Shown here: piece after piece, positions 23,042 to 32,791 of the stretch
Layout of the letters: each line of letters begins with the position of its first letter
How positions within the stretch are numbered: position 1 is the first letter of the stretch
Source of the DNA: Volvox africanus
Lineage: Eukaryota; Chlorophyta; Chlorophyceae; Chlamydomonadales; Volvocaceae
Length of the DNA: 64,000 nucleotides
Assembly (NCBI GenBank): GCA_030268105.1
Contig: BSDZ01000078.1
Span: 6,457,501-6,521,500, forward strand
Direction: 5' to 3'
Position numbers and translations under genes: made by a program
Notes under the pieces: generated by a model
The model's input: only the letters and a program-made list of their open reading frames with translations
Told to the model about the DNA's origin: nothing
Databases searched by the model: none

Positions 23042-23636
23042 AAAGGTGTGTTGGTTGGATACAAACAAGGGAGGCAGTATCATATTCTGATTGACAATGT
23101 CATTAGCATTCACTTGGCAGTCAAGTGTGACGAGTCAACAGTTGGAGATCGCCTGTCAACACCAACATGGGCCAGGGAGTTGCTGAAGTGAACTGTGGTG
23201 CATCCACCGGCAGCGGCCAGACAGCGGTGCCACAGAGGCACAGAGGCATGCCAGCAGCACAGTTTCCCCGGACGCAAAATACAGAGCAGTCCCGTGGGGG
23301 CTTACCGAGAAGGGGCAGGGCCGGTACAGCAGCAGGACCACAACAATGACGGTGCAGATGGAATCATGCAGGAACGTCGCTGTCCGCTACGTGAGTGAAA
23401 GCAACTGATTGAGTGGAGGCACGGGCCCAATGGCAGGGTCCCGTTTGGGTGAATCAATGCTGTGATCGTGGACGAGATCCCAGAGCCAGCTTCGTATCAG
23501 GAGGCAACTGACAATCCAAATGCTGAAGAGTGGAGACGTGCCATGGACGAGGAGATCACGGCACAGCTCACGATCAGGACCTGGGTGCTAGCAAAACCAC
23601 TGGCCGGTGCGCGGATATTGCAAAAATAGTATGTGT

Positions 23637-23905
23637 AAAAACGATTTTTAGCTATGGGTATAGTTTCTTTGTCTACCTTTTGTCTGTTTTCTTTTTGTTT
23701 AATTTTTTCTAATTTTGTGGCAAAATCGTTGCGTTTTGGTGTGGACAAATTGGACAAGTATAATAGCATTTACAAAAATGTTATTGCTAATACTATTATT
23801 GTAGTTAGGAAATTGGCAGCTGAACGTCCACTAATTATTCCCATATTATTACCACTGCCACCAATGCCGTTTAAACCATCGGTACTAGTTTTTAGAAAAC
23901 ATTTT
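23637..23905 (-). pseudogene. secG: SecG fragment (protein translocase subunit)
   Basis: Minus-strand frame reads TDGLNGIGGSGNNMGIISGR then SAANFLTTIIVLAITFL, a TAA, and MLLYLSNLSTPKRNDFATKL followed by a Lys-rich tail. The G-rich loop, SGR.AANFLT and the second membrane helix are the SecG pattern. SecG is a membrane partner of SecYE in bacterial protein export. The internal stop within the second helix and the missing first helix make it a pseudogene. Confidence 0.75.
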
Positions 23906-24026
23906 GATATATTCCTATTTTACATAAAATTTAGAATAGTGATGATTTGCTGAATGAAAAAATAACAAATAACGAAAAAATTATACTTGAACCAGGTTAA
24001 TAAACATGAGAATAGACAGTCTATTT

Positions 24027-24199
24027 TATCATTTTTTTACCTTCATCGGTGAAATATTTTTAAACAATTTCCATCGATAATTTATTCTGATCGATTGATC
24101 TACTTGTTCTTTAGTAGGCACTTGAACAGCTCTTTTATCTAACATCTTATCTAGATGCCAACCGAACTGAGTTATTACAGGGTCAGAAACCTCATTTTT
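24027..24199 (-). pseudogene. Unidentified bacterial-type fragment
   Basis: It is open in one minus frame from directly after the sucC stop. It reads NEVSDPVITQFGWHLDKMLD, then KRAVQVPTKEQVDQ and a basic tail ending at a TGA. Lys/Ile/Asn-rich codon use matches the neighbouring bacterial fragments. I do not recognise the family. Confidence 0.4.
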
Positions 24200-24382
24200 T
24201 CAGGGTAAAAGCTTTTCCTTTATATTCATGCTAATTAATGCAGCGATTTCTGGATGTCTAAACAAGCCATTATCATCAAAATTGAGTTTTGCATCAAGGG
24301 CAAGTAAATTTCCTTCTGTATTAACTCCCAAGGGGTTTATCTCTATTTGCAATGCATCAGTTCCTATAAACGTGTATGCCTA
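24200..24382 (-). pseudogene. sucC: Succinyl-CoA synthetase beta subunit fragment
   Basis: Minus-strand translation reads [20 protein letters not shown] then [20 protein letters not shown] and PEIAAL. EINPL...G.L.ALDAK.NFDDN..FRHPEI is the highly conserved ATP-grasp core of SucC. About 45 residues of a roughly 390-residue enzyme remain. The N-terminal side is fused to gyrB and the C-terminal side soon ends in TGA. Confidence 0.85.
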
Positions 24383-24540
24383 AAGAAAAAGTCAGTAGTA
24401 AGGTCCTAATATGAAAACCATCAACATCAGGATCGGGCATGATAACAATTTTATAATAACGCAGTTTTTCGATATCAGTAAACGGCAAGTTTTTGAAAGA
24501 TTTAAGCTGGTCTTCCATAAAGATCTATCCATAAAGCTTT
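24383..24540 (-). pseudogene. DNA gyrase/topoisomerase IV subunit B fragment (TOPRIM)
   Basis: Minus-strand frame reads [20 protein letters not shown], then [34 protein letters not shown] is the metal-binding TOPRIM motif of GyrB/ParE; here the first acidic position is intact, but the usual T-D-A is changed to P-D-P. A TAG lies just upstream. It is fused after LTF to the sucC piece. GyrB and ParE cannot be told apart from 45 residues. Confidence 0.85.
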
Positions 24541-24545
24541 GTCTG

Positions 24546-27500
24546 ACGTCGTCTGCTTGGAGTAGCGATCTCCAGGTATGTAAGCAGCTCCAAACAACGG
24601 CCGCCTTGGAGCTGCCGACGTATCTGCGAAGGACGCAGCTGGTGTCGGCGATGCCGCTGGCTTGAGTCATGCCCGTACAAGGGCCAACGGCCGCACCTGC
24701 CCAAGCTCCTATGCATACCGGGACAAGCAAGACACCACGCAGATGGGCAGGCAGATGGGCCAAGAAGATGCGAAGACGATTGCAAAGGCAGATTACACAT
24801 GGGTGCGGTCCGATCGGAAGCAGAATGTGCAATAGGGCGGCTCTCTCAGTGAACCTCACCAGGCGGCAACTGCTTGTGGTTCACACGCTTCAGCAGCCAG
24901 TACAGGGGGCGGGGCAGCGCCAACCACAGTGGCAGAATGGGCACGCAAGAGGCAGGCTTGGGGACGCAGCTCCTGGGCCGTTCGTAGCACCCGGCACCAT
25001 CAAGCGACCGTCAGAGGACCCTGTGTTGCGCACTCCAATTATAATCGGGGTCAGGGCAGAGGCAGCTGCCAACGCAGCAATGACCATGTCACGGTCCCTG
25101 CGGTCAGCTGCGAAAAATCCATCCAGCGCTACAGCACCTGATGGACAGAAACTGTCCTAAGAAAACGAGTAGGCGCCGGCAGGTCTCCAGGATGGTCAAG
25201 TTCGTGACAGCCGACCCCGTATCTGATGCTGCAGGGCTCACCATTGCAGCTCCCGGAGGGCCTGGAAAGGACCTCTGACGGAAAGGCTGCAGCCGGAGCG
25301 CCTTTCGGCAGGTCAACCCTCCAGCCAAACTCAAAGACCAGGTTTGGGACCCAGCGACACTGGGGAGGCTCAAGCCAGGAACATGCCCACGGCTGCTGCC
25401 AACAGAGCTCTCACGCTAGAGGCCCACCAACAGGGGCCCACCAGCAGGGCGGTGACGGACTTTCAGTGGCGAGCTTTCCGGGGCCATCCGACGGGACAAG
25501 GGTATCCAAACCTACACCCCGGAAACGTGTGACAGACCTAGGCATCAGACATACCCCCTTCTCGCCGCCTTGTCTCAGGAATGATCGTCTTTGATGATAC
25601 AATATACGCAACTACCTTACCTCCAAGTTTGCATTGTATGTGTGCGGCACGTACACACGTTATGGTCGGTGCTACTGGTGCATCACATAGCCCCGGGTGT
25701 GAGCCGGAGCGAATTCAGGTCGTGCCAACGGCAATACATGTCGTTTATAATGCCAGATGAAAGCCTAGGTGGCTTTGTCAGCGAGCTCCTTCGTGGAAGG
25801 CGTGTTGCTGTTTCCTCGCCCCACCTTCACGCCACCTTTCGCCTCACGGGGCGGCGGTGATGATGCCGGTTTTGTTGGAAGCCATCCCCAAAGCCAGCAG
25901 CTAGGATACTTGAAGCACTTCAATTTTTCCTTGGCTCAGTTATTCTTATACGAATACCTGCTTACTTCCTGTAAATGCTTGTGTGTGTCTGTGCGTTTGT
26001 CGTGTGTCGTGTGCCCATTTGCAGGATCCATACAAATTCGGCTGAACTGCCAGCTTGGTCCTTACGCCTTCCCTCGCCAGTTGCGTGACCGCGCTGACAT
26101 CTGTGTTGTGCTGTCGAACGGAGACGGCAAAGAAACGGATTGCGCTGCATGGAATAGTCTGGCGTCGGAAACGGCGGGGCGCTGGGGTAACTTTTCAGAA
26201 AGTCAGCATCAAGCCATGGCCGCCGAGAGCCCCCTCGTAACGCTGGTAGGTAGCTGAAGGCTGGGGAAAGGCACGGGTGTGCTCAGATTGTAATTACTTT
26301 GTGCGAATGCCTTCATTGCACGAACAAGCTGTTGTGTTGTTGATTACATCGGCTCTAGCATGTTGTAGGTTGCAGTGCAGTGGGACGTATTTCGCCACCT
26401 CGTCTGGCATGGACTGAGAAACAGTCGGTGATGTACTCTAAATGCGCGCCCATCGTATCCGTGATTGGCATGATACCTATCGAGCCTTCCACTGTGGGGG
26501 TGGGAGGGCTCCAACCGTAACGGTACGATGCTTTACTAACGGTACGATGTTTTACTAAGGTGCAACCTGAGTCTCCATTCCACTTCAATAACTGTCGTGG
26601 AGAGATTGCACCCAAGTGCTGGCAAGGCTGGCCCTGATGTGCACTTCCTGCAACGCAGGAGGTATGTGCGTGTGAGGGGAGGGTCCGAGAGTGCTCTTGT
26701 TCCGCCAGCTCCACGAGCGCTCTGATGATTGTTCATTACGAAATTCCTTGTACAGGCGGCAGGTTCGTATTCGTCCTACGTTTTGGAATTTGCGCGGTCA
26801 GCTATACGTTGTCGTCACCGTGTACTGTAATAAATTGCATAAATCAATGTGTGTTTCCGGCGATGACGCAGTTCGATAGATTTTGCACGAACCATAATCG
26901 GGACACTTAATCATGTCGAGTACACTCACAGAGTTCAAAGTACGGGAGGGAAGTCGAAAAAAACGAAACTGGTGCTGACACTCAAGAAACAAGAACTAAC
27001 CGTGAGGGTCGAATGATCGCTGACGCCGTCCAAAGTAGGAAAAGTGGAAACGAGGGTGAGGGTGTACGGGAGGTGAGGGTGGGGACCATGTTCTGATGCG
27101 GGACGCAGGGAGGATGGTGCCAGGGAAGCTGGGTCAGTTGGGGGGGAGGGGGAAAACAAAGTCAGTAAGATTTTATTATATGAGGGTTGATGGCCAGAGA
27201 GCCTGTCAGCGGGAGGATGCCAGCAGTGTGCACAACATGGGCACAGTAGTTGCTGTGTCATTTGCTTCGAGCCGCGGCCAAAACTGAAAAGGGCCAACAA
27301 GAGAGCACGAGGATTTTCCGAGCCTTGGAACTCTGCCCCTGCCCCTGCCCCTGCCCCTCTCGCCGCATCTTGTCGCCCAAAATGAGCACCTTGTCGATAC
27401 CTAGGGCTCGCAGCGCCACCGTCATCACCGCCTGCTCAGCAGTGATAGACGGGGGGTGAGGGAAGGGCGACTAAACAGGTTCTGGTGTTGGAGACGAGGA

Positions 27501-27981
27501 GAGATATGAGAGGAAGGTTGGTTGTCTGAGGTGTCAACTCAGCTGAGGAATTGAAACCATCCGGAGGTCGCCAAGACGGGATCGACCGCCCTTCCCCTGC
27601 AGCTCCATTCAGCTGCTGGGTGCGTGAGGGGATGAGCCAAATGCCGCCAGATGAGTCGGTGCGGTACGATAGCAGCCTGAGCAGCTCCCGGCGAACGAGC
27701 AACCAGTCAAGAAGGCAGGAAAAAAAGAGCCGTAAAGCGGGAGACGCCCTTGCGGTTTAGTCGCCATAAGCCTTGGGCGGTTGCATCAGGAGAGTACCTG
27801 CCAGGCCAGGGGGAAAGACCTACAGACCAAATAGCTGCTACAAGAGGGCACGACTGATGAGGATCATCCTGGATCCTGAATCCTGGTTGTCGCCCACCAC
27901 ATCGCCCTTACCTTACTGTAACTACGCCCTTGCCCAGACGGAGGCCAGCTCGTCGTTCCGCACTCCTGTAATGAACCAGCG
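24546..27981. other. GC-rich accessory region without a recognised gene
   Basis: Long GC-rich open stretches exist (for example 24669-25160 plus, Arg/Gln/Ala-rich) but none shows a known domain. They could be the worn gag-like part of the element that supplied the recombinase ORF at 27982. A (cccctg)n run lies at about 27335-27358. One minus-strand exon-like segment is listed separately. No RT motif was found between 25600 and 27900. Confidence 0.35.
27258..27441 (-). CDS. Possible terminal exon of an unidentified gene
   Basis: After an acceptor-like AG the minus strand reads AEQAVMTVALRALGIDKVLI then LGDKMRREG, a (GQ)n run coded by the cccctg repeat, and a short tail to TGA. The amphipathic first part looks like real protein, but I cannot name a family or find convincing upstream exons (27450-27700 is a weak candidate). 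Confidence 0.25.
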
Positions 27982-28830
27982 GTGTGGCGAGGGGGGCTGT
28001 GTGTATGTACTGCCGCTGCCGCTGCCAGGCTAGGCACTATCCAGGCGCGTACTGCTCAGCCATACTTCAGTGCTGTTAACACGATTCACGACCTTCTGGG
28101 TTACCCTAAGCCTTGTGCGGGAGACAATGCCTTGCTTGTAGCCTTCAGAAAGGGTTGGGAGCGTCTTCAGGTCTCCTATTCCCCCACCTCCTCTTTAGTC
28201 TTAGCCTTCAGTGCGGAGAGTGCTTGGATGCTGTATGAGGCGTTACCGTTAGTTTCGGTTAGCTCTCCTGTTTTCTTGCCGCTTTTATTTGTTGTAATGA
28301 GGTTTTGTTTGTTCCTGCGTCCTGATTGCCTCCTGTCGGTTTGTTGGGCACGTGTGGTGGAGTTGGGAGGTATCCCGGTTTTCCAGTACAAGCCCCTTAA
28401 CTGGAAAGGTAGGGTAGTGTCTGCTGAACGTGCCCCAGTACTGCACTTTCCTCTTTGTGGTCTTCCTTTTCTCCGAGTTGCCTTGTTGCAGCGTTTAGCT
28501 CAGGACCAGTCTCGTCTTTGGCCTGTCCGTCAGTCTACTCAAGGGGCAGAGCGTTGGTTCGACCTGGTGCTTGGTCAGTTTGGTTTGCAGAGCCTTCGGG
28601 GCGTGCACACTCTGTATAGTCTAAGGCGAGGTGGTGCCTTGGCGGCCCGTGCAGCTGGTGTTCCCATGGAGGTTGTGGAAGCCTTTGGTGGTTGGAGTAC
28701 TAATTCGTCGGCTTTGCGGGAGCATTATCTTGACTTAGGTGTTCGCGCCTGCCCTAAAGCCTTAGCGTTTTTTGGCCCTCTAGCGGTTGGCCGGGTCGCG
28801 CCGTTTGGAGTTCAGTACTTCAACCGTTAA
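27982..28830 (+). CDS. Tyrosine recombinase, DIRS/Ngaro-like
   Basis: An uninterrupted ORF of 282 codons; the first 15 may be spurious. The N-terminal helical domain reads QPYFSAVNTIHDLLGYPKP, a typical start of DIRS-type YR proteins. FLRPDCLL carries the first catalytic Arg. The C-terminal core is GVHTLYSLRRGGALAARAAG then VEAFGGWSTNSSALREHYLD, giving the second Arg, a Trp of the H/W box and a candidate nucleophile Tyr. In the usual H-x-x-R box the His position is Tyr (YSLR). No RT is adjacent, so it is either a remnant of a DIRS element (Kangaroo is one in Volvox) or a separate YR element. Confidence 0.65.
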   Translation: MWRGGLCVCTAAAAARLGTIQARTAQPYFSAVNTIHDLLGYPKPCAGDNALLVAFRKGWERLQVSYSPTSSLVLAFSAESAWMLYEALPLVSVSSPVFLPLLFVVMRFCLFLRPDCLLSVCWARVVELGGIPVFQYKPLNWKGRVVSAERAPVLHFPLCGLPFLRVALLQRLAQDQSRLWPVRQSTQGAERWFDLVLGQFGLQSLRGVHTLYSLRRGGALAARAAGVPMEVVEAFGGWSTNSSALREHYLDLGVRACPKALAFFGPLAVGRVAPFGVQYFNR

Positions 28831-29244
28831 GCGCTGGTATCTTTTCTTTGGCTTTTGTTCCGAGAGCAACAACTAATGCGGGCTTGCGTTAGGAAGCCGG
28901 GTTAGTTAGGCGTAAGGCCTCGGTAAGGCATTTAAACTAAGGGCCTTACCTCAGCCCTCCTCAGGGCTGTATTTATTCGCGTGCGTAGTCGTTCTTATTA
29001 TCTTATTTTTGTTGTTCAGCACGCGCTCGCCCGCCCATCCCTTGTCGCATCGCCCGAGGTGTTGCTGGTTTTTTTCCTTGGTTCGTCAGGCCTTCGGTTC
29101 TTGACCTAGGCCTTTATTAGCACAGTGCAATTATAACAGAAATGGCAATGGCAATCCCTCAAACGACAGTAGTCATCATTATTCCTAATGCTGCCCGATT
29201 CATTCCGAACCTGGGCCAGTCTTGTACCGTGCCTACCTGCACAG
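28831..29244. other. Sequence downstream of the tyrosine recombinase
   Basis: Contains short self-complementary runs (gtaaggcctcggtaaggc; agccctcctcagggct near 28950) that could be part of the terminal repeat of a YR element. Then ordinary sequence with no ORF of note. Element ends were not defined. Confidence 0.3.
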
Positions 29245-29659
29245 TCACACGGAGCCCTTCTCATCCCCGACCCTAACCTCATGGGCTAAGAGTGCAGGCC
29301 ATTCCGCAGCATCGTCCCGGACGTAGCCTCCTTCCATGCTGTTCTTTCCTCCCAAGCCAGCGCCCGCAGCTGCATGCCGGACACATTCAAAGCCAGCCAG
29401 CGCGTCCAATAGCAGCCCATGTAAGCCCACCACAGCCTCCAAGCCCACCCCCACAACGTATGACCCCACCCGCCTCCTCCTGCCAGGCCGGCGCGGCGGA
29501 ATGCAGTGAACCACCCGCCAACATCACCCGGTCGATAGCCTCCCGGTGATGAGGCCCCGTCCAGCCCCGCAGGTCCGGGGCCGGTCCATGGGGGCCGCCG
29601 CCGGGGCCAACAGGACTAGTCGGCATCACCGCCGCCCTGCGTGACTGCTCCGACTCCTC

Positions 29660-29700
<41 letters not shown>

Positions 29701-30103
29701 CACGGTCGGCTGCGCGCGTAGGAGTCCCAGGATGCTGTTGAAGATGTTGCTGCTGCCGCTGTTTGGCTCTTCGGCGCTTGAGCCGAGCCGCCATCTGCTG
29801 CGTCTCAGACTCCGTTGGAGATACCTTGAAACGGGAGACTACTCGGCTCCACCGCTCGGGGTTGAGTCCAGGGAAGAAACGGTCCTTGGGAAAGTGAGAG
29901 GGAAGGAGGAGGTGGCGACGGGGCCCGCATGCGTGGCTTGGGCTGAGGGACGGAGATGCGGTGCAGCAGGAGGGAGGCGAAGGCGGTGCCTGGCGCGGGA
30001 GGAGCGGGCGCTGGGGTCCCAGGACACCTACTGGAGTTGCTGCTGCTGCTGCTGCTGGGTAGGCGGGTACACAATGGCAGTGCTGTGAACTGATTGAAAT
30101 CAC
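29245..30103 (-). CDS. Possible Gln-rich protein, partial
   Basis: A minus-strand ORF (29387-30103) contains FFPGLNPERWSRVVSRFKVS then TESETQQMAARLKRRRAKQR and a polyQ run, which looks coding from about 29900 to 29540. After REAIDRVML a donor-like gtggtt may splice to an exon near 29370-29250 with an acceptor catgcag. Two phase choices give different C-termini, so the end is not fixed. No known domain; the basic helix plus polyQ would suit a nuclear protein, but this is weak. Confidence 0.3.
29655..29695. repeat. (GCT/AGC)n trinucleotide repeat
   Basis: About ten consecutive gct units (ttgctgctgctgctgctgct...). They encode the polyglutamine run of the minus-strand ORF. Confidence 0.8.
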
Positions 30104-30560
30104 ATCAGACTGGGCAAATGAGGCAACGGAAGCAGCGGCGGTGCCCTGGGGACAGGCCCTAGCGCATACCTATGGGAGCCCAGAGCCACTCGCGATACGC
30201 CATTCACCTCATGTGCATTTTGGATGCCAGCGGCCGCAGGTGCAGGCTTTGAAATATGGTTGTTGGAGTGTTTATTCCTCTAATGTCAAGGTGAATGAGT
30301 TGTGCACTCGTTTTGGTCAGCGCCAGCAACACGCTGCAATGTAGCACTTCGAGACCCATGGGGCTCCAAGGCTGATGAGTCATCAAGTTTCACGGAGTTA
30401 CCATCGTCCCACGAGAGTTCAGTCCCCCCAGGTGGGCAGGGTTGCAAAACGAGACACGGACAAGGAGAAAGATGCCGCTTTGTCGCCAAGTCACATCACG
30501 GTGGTCACGACAGCTTTACTGCTGTCGGAGTCCGCAACTTGAAGAAATACGATGAGGCGG
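30104..30560. other. Spacer between the Gln-rich ORF and patch 3
   Basis: GC-balanced sequence with only short overlapping ORFs and no domain or splice structure that I can support. Composition drops sharply at about 30545-30565. Confidence 0.4.
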
Positions 30561-30611
30561 CAATCATTTTCACATACACAATATTAACGAAGACATACAA
30601 AGTGTTGAACA

Positions 30612-30888
30612 CCATTTAAGAAATTTGGAGGACCAGCCTGCAACATACTCCAGAATTCGTTCTCCGGCATTATTAATATTGGACCCTACAAATATTGGGG
30701 ATCTTGTCATAAGATTTTCAGCTTTTAATGTTTGAAGGTTGTTATCTATACTTCTTCTTAGATCACCGTGCGTAATAACTCCTATTTAATTTGGGTTGTT
30801 ATCTATTACTATAGCACATCCTAGTTTTTTTCTGTTATGATTTCTGCTACCTCAGTAACGGAATAATCCGGGTTAACCAAACCTTTGG
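30612..30888 (-). pseudogene. kdsD: Arabinose-5-phosphate isomerase CBS-domain fragment
   Basis: Minus-strand reading gives GLVNPDYSVTEVAEIITEK, a one-base frame change at a run of A, then LGCAIVIDNNPN, a TAA, IGVITHGDLRRSIDNNLQTL and AENLMTRSPIFVG. GC.iViD....iG.ITDGDLRR...........MT..P is the tandem CBS region of KdsD/KpsF, enzymes of Kdo synthesis for LPS. The sugar-isomerase domain is missing. One frameshift and one stop show decay. Confidence 0.8.
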
Positions 30889-31030
30889 TTTTAAGAGAAT
30901 CAATAATATGCCTGTAATCAATGGCATAACCTTGATGAACCCTAGGCATCTTCTGTAAACATTTGTTACCATAATAGAGTTCTATTTCTTCAGCATAAAC
31001 ATATGCTATTGGATTTCTGGACATCATCAA
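30889..31030 (-). pseudogene. istA: IS21-family transposase IstA fragment
   Basis: The minus-strand ORF from 31030 reads NPIAYVYAEEIELYYGNKCL then QKMPRVHQGYAIDYRHIIDS LKTK before passing in frame into the KdsD piece. VE.Y..N.L....PR.......IDYRHVIDSL is the C-terminal region of IS21-like IstA transposases. Only about 45 residues remain and the DDE core is absent. Confidence 0.6.
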
Positions 31031-31132
31031 CCATCGGACCTGGTTTATTACTAACCCAATTTATAAGATTATGAAATGTATTATCCTATCAGGATTAGAA
31101 GGCTCCCAAACATATACTTTTTAGCCGGCTTT

Positions 31133-31533
31133 GGTAAAAAGAAATTAAACTGGCCCTTTATGTTACTCTTCAGCTGGATATTTTAATTCCCGTCAGAACT
31201 TAAATCATATTGGTGCCGGCTGTGAAATGTATAACTGCTTGTGAAATTGCTTTATCATTACCCTTCTTCGTATTTAATCGTTTTAAATTTAGATTTTGAA
31301 CATGTTTACCACTATTTGTGTGCTTTTCTAATTGCACTGCATTTCAGTTGCTAATACTCAATGTGGGCACTTTCTTGTGGTAAAATGAAATTAAACTGGC
31401 CCTTATTGTTTCTCTTCAGCTGAATATTTTAATTCCCGTCAGAACAGAAATCGTAATGGTGCCGGCTGTGAAATGTATAACTGCTTGTGAAATTGCTTTT
31501 GCATTTACCCTTTTTTGTATTTAATCGTTTTCA
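31133..31533. repeat. Direct duplication, about 150-bp units 246 bp apart
   Basis: The units at 31133-31285 and 31379-31533 share long identical runs (gtgccggctgtgaaatgtat, aactgcttgtgaaattgctt, ttttaattcccgtcagaac) with scattered differences. On the minus strand both encode a segment containing KAISQAVIHFTAGT, so an unidentified bacterial coding fragment may have been duplicated. Confidence 0.8.
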
Positions 31534-31560
31534 AGTAGTTTTACTTGAAAACGATTAAAT
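31519..31560. repeat. Perfect inverted repeat, 18-bp arms, 6-nt loop
   Basis: The arm atttaatcgttttcaagt (31519-31536) is exactly complementary to 31543-31560 around agtttt. The left arm is the end of the second direct-repeat unit. It could be a bacterial intrinsic-terminator-like stem, an element end, or a snap-back duplication like the one at 14577. Confidence 0.85.
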
Positions 31561-31860
31561 ATTTTGCGAATTTGCTCGCGACCTGAAATTTAAGGAGCAT
31601 TTCCTTGCTAGTAAGCAACGTAATACCCTATTATTTCTTTAGAGGGTTCCTTCTTTAGAGTTCCTTCTTTAGAGTTAGGGTTACTTCCTTAGAGCGTTCT
31701 CTAGCTTGTTCTTTGGTAATCCTATGGTACTTTAACTGTCACCTCTCCCATACCAATTTATATATTACGCTCAGTTTGTATACTATCAATTATTCTGCTT
31801 TCATTGACAACGTATAAAACTTCAGAGCGTAGGCGGGAGCTGCTGCGTCCTCGCCTCAGC

Positions 31861-32791
31861 CTTCGGCTGCTCTATGGCCACTGAAGCTGGAGCCCGCTTC
31901 ATTAAGACTCAGGGCAAATGCTCACGTCCTCGCGCCGTGGCAACAATCACTCATAGACGTCTGAAGCAGAAATGTTCAGAATTTCAAGTTTATTATCATG
32001 CTTATGAAAGGAAAGAGAGTAGGGCGGGCCGGGCAATAAATTGCGGCAGAAGGACTCACTACAAGACAGCGGCAGCAGTAACAGCGCTGATGCAGCTTTC
32101 AACCCCACTGAAGCGACCCAGATGGCCCTTTCCAGATCGCCACTTTGATCCTGGTTGGTCCAATTTATATGCATCCACGCCGTGCATATTGCGCGCGTGT
32201 ATGTGGCAATAAAGCCTCAAGCTGTATCAACGCCGCCGTGACCCCGTCCCTCTCCTCGCCCCGCCTGCCCCGGCGCGCCCCTGTATCGCCCTCTGGGCTG
32301 TTCGCACGTTGTCTCTCGCCCCCTCGACCAGACCCCCGAAGTTAGCCGACCAGGCCGCCCGCAGCTCCTCGTCACTGCTGCCAGCCGGCCTAACGAACGA
32401 AGTCGCTAACAGGGGCCCGCCTGCAGGCAGAGGGGCAATTCAGGGAGGAGGTGGGTAATTAAGTCCCGTACATCACCACGATGATGGGGATGGGGATGGG
32501 GTGACCTGAAACCGTTAAACTATGTTTAGTGTGGGTTAAGAATGTCAGATCTCGCGACTTGGTAATGGTAATAAGATGAGCGAATTGCGAGAGACACGCA
32601 CCGTTAGGAGGCATTTGAAAGCCTCCCGGCAGTGCGGGTGTTGCTCGCATTCTCAATCCCGCGCTGTCATCCGTTTCACGCTGACAGGACCGACCGCGGT
32701 TCGGTCAATCCACGCATCGTATCGATGCACAAGTAGAGCATCGACATTACTAATGACTCCCTGAACCTCCAGGTCGCGTCATCTGATGGAG
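31861..32791. other. Spacer downstream of the NOL8-like gene
   Basis: GC content returns to the local norm. ORFs are short and overlapping, with no recognisable domain. A (ggggat)n run (gatgatggggatggggatgg) sits at about 32480-32500. It must contain the 3' UTR and polyadenylation site of the minus-strand gene that ends at 32792; the signal was not identified. Confidence 0.4.

Larger units (their letters stand above)
20922..23619 (+). mobile_element. Ty1/copia retrotransposon C, inverted and 3'-truncated
   Basis: A plus-strand element in the same family as A and B. It begins at the LTR remnant and runs through gag, knuckle, protease and integrase into the start of RT. At 23619, after gcgcggatattgc (the segment coding ARILPCR in B), it changes abruptly to AT-rich bacterial-type DNA. 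RT palm motifs, RNase H and the 3' LTR are missing. Several small internal deletions are visible relative to B (for example around 21290, 22200 and 23150). Confidence 0.85.
23620..24540 (-). other. AT-rich patch of fused bacterial gene fragments (patch 2)
   Basis: This segment is joined directly to the broken end of copia C. On the minus strand, from the right, it holds a gyrB/parE piece, a sucC piece fused to it within a few bases of 24383, an unidentified bacterial-type piece (24027-24199), and a secG pseudogene. None has a complete gene or natural bacterial neighbour order. The right border near 24545 returns to GC-rich sequence. Confidence 0.8.
30561..31860. other. AT-rich patch of fused bacterial gene fragments (patch 3)
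   Basis: Contains, on the minus strand, an IS21-type IstA piece joined in frame to a KdsD/KpsF CBS-domain piece (junction near 30890), then unidentified AT-rich sequence with a direct duplication (31133-31285 and 31379-31533) and a perfect 18-bp inverted repeat. Both borders are abrupt changes in composition. No copia sequence touches this patch inside the window. Confidence 0.75.

Noticed and set aside
10150..31860. Bacterial contamination as the explanation for the AT-rich patches
   Set aside because: The fragments are short, decayed, fused to one another and embedded in or abutting copia elements, which contaminating contigs would not show. A chimeric assembly is still possible and is noted as a test.
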